A program made the position numbers and the translations under genes. 64,000 nt of DNA, taken from assembly GCF_030466625.1 (NCBI RefSeq), contig NZ_JADEVT010000011.1, positions 1 to 64,000 on the forward strand, in the 5' to 3' direction. Of this stretch, positions 61,809 to 64,000 are shown one piece after another (position 1 is the stretch's first letter; each line of letters opens with the position of its first letter). The notes beneath the pieces are model-generated. The model was not told the origin of the DNA. It searched no databases and saw nothing but the letters and a program-made list of their open reading frames with translations. The DNA comes from Nocardioides sp. ChNu-153. Lineage in GTDB: Bacteria > Actinomycetota > Actinomycetes > Propionibacteriales > Nocardioidaceae.

Positions 61809-62747
61809 TCAGCCCGGGGGTGCGGTGGCCCCGTCGCCGACGGCCGCGACGAGCTCCTCGGGCGGCACGATCTCCTCGGGTGCGGGCACCTCCAGGCCGA
61901 GCGGCTCGTCCTGCTCCGAGAGCGTGTACGACGCGCTCGTCTCGCCCTCGGCGACGTCGGCGCGCAGCACGTAGGGCTCCCCGGTCGTCGCGACCCACAG
62001 CGTCACGGCCGACCCGGCGTCGTCGTCCTCCCGCTCGAGGCGCACGGCCGGCCGGCCGTCGACCTCGTCCTCCTCGCCGACGGTCCAGCCGTCCTGCTCG
62101 AAGGCCGTCGCGTCGTACGCGTCGCTGGTGAGCGCCTCGACGCCGCCGGAGCAGAGCGTGCCCAGGCTGGAGACGCCGGCGGTCTCGGAGCCGTCGATCC
62201 AGCGGTCCCCGACCAGCTCCTGCAGCGTCGCCGCGGTGGCGGCGTCCAGGCCCGAGGTCTCCCAGTAGTTCGCGCTGGGCCGGTAGAAGAACCGGTCGTC
62301 GACGCTCAGCACGGTGGCCTCGACGCCCTGGGCCTCGTAGGTGCCCTCGCACTCGCCGGCGTCGTCGACCCGCAGGTCGAGGGAGAACGCGTCCTCCCCG
62401 CCGGTGGGGGCGATGACGATGCGCACCGAGGTGAGGCCGTTCATCGCGGCGTCCACCTCGGCGCCGATCTCGCCGATCGACTTCTCGGCCACGCCGTTGT
62501 CCTCGCCGCCGCCATCGCCGTCGTCGTCGCCGCCGACCTGGGTGAGGGCCACCGCGGCGCCGGCCACGACCACCAGGGCCGCGGCGCCGCCGAGGAGCAC
62601 CTTGCGGTCGGGGACCCGTCGCCGGGTCGGGCTGACCCCGCCGCGCACGAGGGTGACGCCGTCGTCGGAGGGCCGAGACACCTTCACTCGACGTGTTTCA
62701 GTGAACGTCTCTTCGACCTCGACGGTTTCCTCCGGGGGCTCAGCCAC
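61809..62747 (-). CDS. Membrane-anchored protein, LppX/LprG-like extracellular domain suspected
   Basis: 312 aa from the GTG at 62747, with GGAG 6-9 nt upstream; a longer frame from 62786 is less supported. Acidic N-terminus (VEVEETFTETRRVKV), one membrane helix (about 53-70, VLLGGAAALVVVAGAAVAL), a Gly/Asp linker, then a 200-residue domain with LTSVRIVIAPTGG...SLDLRVDDAGECEG and VDGRPAVRLEREDDDAGSAVTLWVATTGEPYVLRAD. This beta-rich pattern recalls the LppX/LprAFG lipid-carrier fold. Paralogous in layout to the lipoprotein at 62850-63686. Confidence 0.8.
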   Translation of the reverse strand: MAEPPEETVEVEETFTETRRVKVSRPSDDGVTLVRGGVSPTRRRVPDRKVLLGGAAALVVVAGAAVALTQVGGDDDGDGGGEDNGVAEKSIGEIGAEVDAAMNGLTSVRIVIAPTGGEDAFSLDLRVDDAGECEGTYEAQGVEATVLSVDDRFFYRPSANYWETSGLDAATAATLQELVGDRWIDGSETAGVSSLGTLCSGGVEALTSDAYDATAFEQDGWTVGEEDEVDGRPAVRLEREDDDAGSAVTLWVATTGEPYVLRADVAEGETSASYTLSEQDEPLGLEVPAPEEIVPPEELVAAVGDGATAPPG

Positions 62748-62849
62748 GGTTTGCTCCGATCGACCGCTCGACGTGGGCCACGTCACCTCGACGCGCCGAC
62801 GGCGAACGCTACCCGCCGTTCCTGAGGGCCGCCGTACCCGTCCACGGGC

Positions 62850-63686
62850 TCAGCTCAGGCCGACGTCCACGGAGTCCACGACGCCGCGCTCCTCCGGCAC
62901 GGGCACCTCGACCTCCGCGTCGTACTCGACCTGGTCGACCACCAGCGGCCGACCGTCGCGCAGGGTCTCGACCTGCACGTAGCGGTGCGGGGTGGTGGCA
63001 CGCACCCGGGCGGTGGTGGGCCCGTGCACCGGGTCCGTCCGCGAGACCACCAGCACCGGCTCGCCGTCGAGCTCCCCCAGTCCGTCGACGCTGAGGTCGG
63101 CGTCGCCGTCGGGCGAGAAGAGGGCGCCGCCGAGCGCGTCGACGGCCGCCTGGCAGGCGAGGCCGACGTCGGTGAGGCCCGAGGCGACGTCGAGCAGCAC
63201 CCACCGGTCGCCGGCGCGCTCGACGATGGCGGCGGCGTCGGCCGGGGAGTGGCCGAGGGTCTCGAGGAGGGCCTGGTCGAAGGAGGCGTGCACGTCCCCG
63301 CCGGTGCGCAGCAGCTCGACGGTGCCGTCGCCGATGCTCAGGGAGCCGGCGCAGTTCGCGTCCGCGTCGACCGCGACCCGGGCGACGACGTCGAGGCCGC
63401 GGTGGGTGGTGCGCACGCGGGCCTGCATCGTGGAGACGTCGACCATGTCGGCCAGCACCGCCGCGCCGACCGAGTCGGCGGGCAGCCGGGCGAAGCGCTC
63501 GGCCGCCGCCCGGTCGGTCGGCACGCCGGCGCCGGGGACCGGCGTACCGCTCGCGTCCCCTCGCCCGCCCCCGTCACCCGCGCCGTCGCTGCTGCACGCG
63601 GCCGTCGCGACCAGGACGACGAGCGCCGTCCCCACACCGGTACGGCGGACCCACCGCCCGCGGGCGCGCCCGGGTCGCGCGCTCAT
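62850..63686 (-). CDS. Lipoprotein, LppX/LprG-like domain suspected
   Basis: 278 aa. Lipobox VATAACSSD, a Gly/Asp/Ser linker, then ARVRTTHRGLDVVARVAVDADANCAGSLSIGDGTVELLRTGGDVHASFDQALL and LDGEPVLVVSRTDPVHGPTTARVRATTPHRYVQVE. The same order of strands as the neighbour at 61809-62747, so they may be distant paralogues. The start overlaps the sirtuin stop (ATGA). Confidence 0.82.
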   Translation of the reverse strand: MSARPGRARGRWVRRTGVGTALVVLVATAACSSDGAGDGGGRGDASGTPVPGAGVPTDRAAAERFARLPADSVGAAVLADMVDVSTMQARVRTTHRGLDVVARVAVDADANCAGSLSIGDGTVELLRTGGDVHASFDQALLETLGHSPADAAAIVERAGDRWVLLDVASGLTDVGLACQAAVDALGGALFSPDGDADLSVDGLGELDGEPVLVVSRTDPVHGPTTARVRATTPHRYVQVETLRDGRPLVVDQVEYDAEVEVPVPEERGVVDSVDVGLS

Positions 63687-64000
63687 CGCCGGAGCTGCTC
63701 CTCGACCCAGACCGGCACGACCTCGCCGGCGCGGCCGTGGCGGGCCTCGTGGAACATCGAGCGGCCCTCGCTGGGCACGAGGTTGAGCTCGAGGGTGTGC
63801 GCGCCGTACGCACGGGCGACCTGCACGAACCCGGCCGCGGGGTAGACCGCGCCGGACGTGCCGATGGAGACGAACAGGTCGGCCTCGGCCAGCGCGTCCT
63901 CGATCTCCCGCATCCGGTAGGGGATCTCGCCGAACCACACCACGTCGGGGCGCAGGTCGCACTGGCCGCACCGGGGGCACGGCGGCAGGTCGGCGAGGTC
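63683..64000 (-). CDS. cobB: NAD-dependent protein deacylase, sirtuin (partial, N-terminus off the right edge)
   Basis: The C-terminal part of a Sir2 protein is visible: the zinc-site end CPRCGQCDLRPDVVWFGEIPY, then LFVSIGTSGAVYPAAGFV (NAD-binding GTS) and ELNLVPS. The reading frame is open to the window edge. Removes acyl groups from lysines using NAD. Overlaps the next lipoprotein gene by 4 nt. Confidence 0.95.
   Translation of the reverse strand, partial: DLADLPPCPRCGQCDLRPDVVWFGEIPYRMREIEDALAEADLFVSIGTSGAVYPAAGFVQVARAYGAHTLELNLVPSEGRSMFHEARHGRAGEVVPVWVEEQLRR

Overview
The window is about 74% GC by eye, with GTG/TTG starts, ATGA/GTGA-type overlaps, an ESX-type (mycosin-containing) type VII secretion locus, CCA-encoding tRNA genes and many genes that seem to be leaderless. 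This points to a high-GC actinobacterium. Gene content and repeat style suggest Nocardioidaceae (Nocardioides-like); that placement is inference. It looks like ordinary chromosome, with one clearly foreign-looking insert at about 27.0-29.9 kb.

Layout. 1-2.3 kb: 5' part of dnaX (minus strand), the small SRP RNA gene and tRNA-Ser(GGA). 2.3-15.3 kb: the type VII secretion locus. On the minus strand are two WXG100 proteins, two further putative substrates or partners, eccD, eccB and mycP, plus a second EccD-like membrane protein; a triple-ATPase EccC is divergent on the plus strand. 15.4-17.8 kb: a small conserved protein, a LytR_C-domain protein and a K+/H+ antiporter. 17.9-23.9 kb: two secretion-like cassettes around galE. 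One encodes a helical protein and an alpha/beta hydrolase with an intact triad. The other encodes a WXG-like protein, an EspG-like protein and a hydrolase paralogue that has lost its catalytic Ser and His. 24.0-26.7 kb: a CoxE-type VWA protein, a MoxR ATPase and a GlsB-type membrane protein. 26.8-29.9 kb: tRNA-Ser(CGA) with its terminator, then a lower-GC single-gene insert bounded by imperfect direct repeats of about 130 bp.

30.0-34.6 kb: a GAF regulator, a collagen-like secreted protein, and an aldehyde dehydrogenase with its DUF779 partner; CRP-type palindromes lie before the regulator and the dehydrogenase. 34.6-52.2 kb: a complete L-rhamnose regulon on the minus strand. It comprises the ABC importer (rhaTPQS), mutarotase, isomerase, bifunctional aldolase/lactaldehyde dehydrogenase, kinase, a Tat-exported GH106 alpha-L-rhamnosidase and LutABC. 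A divergent LacI repressor and three matching operator palindromes complete it. The logic is: release rhamnose outside, import it, split it to DHAP plus L-lactaldehyde, oxidise the latter to lactate, then oxidise lactate to pyruvate with LutABC. The aldehyde dehydrogenase next door could supplement the aldehyde step.

52.2-64 kb: a DUF222-HNH (13E12-type) gene bracketed by inverted copies of a hairpin repeat that also occurs near 31.2 kb; an M15 peptidase lipoprotein; a second lipoprotein; a heterodimeric ABC exporter with one canonical and one degenerate ATP site; an SDR-like protein; a CPBP protease; two LppX/LprG-like or unknown surface proteins; and the 3' part of a sirtuin gene that runs off the right edge.
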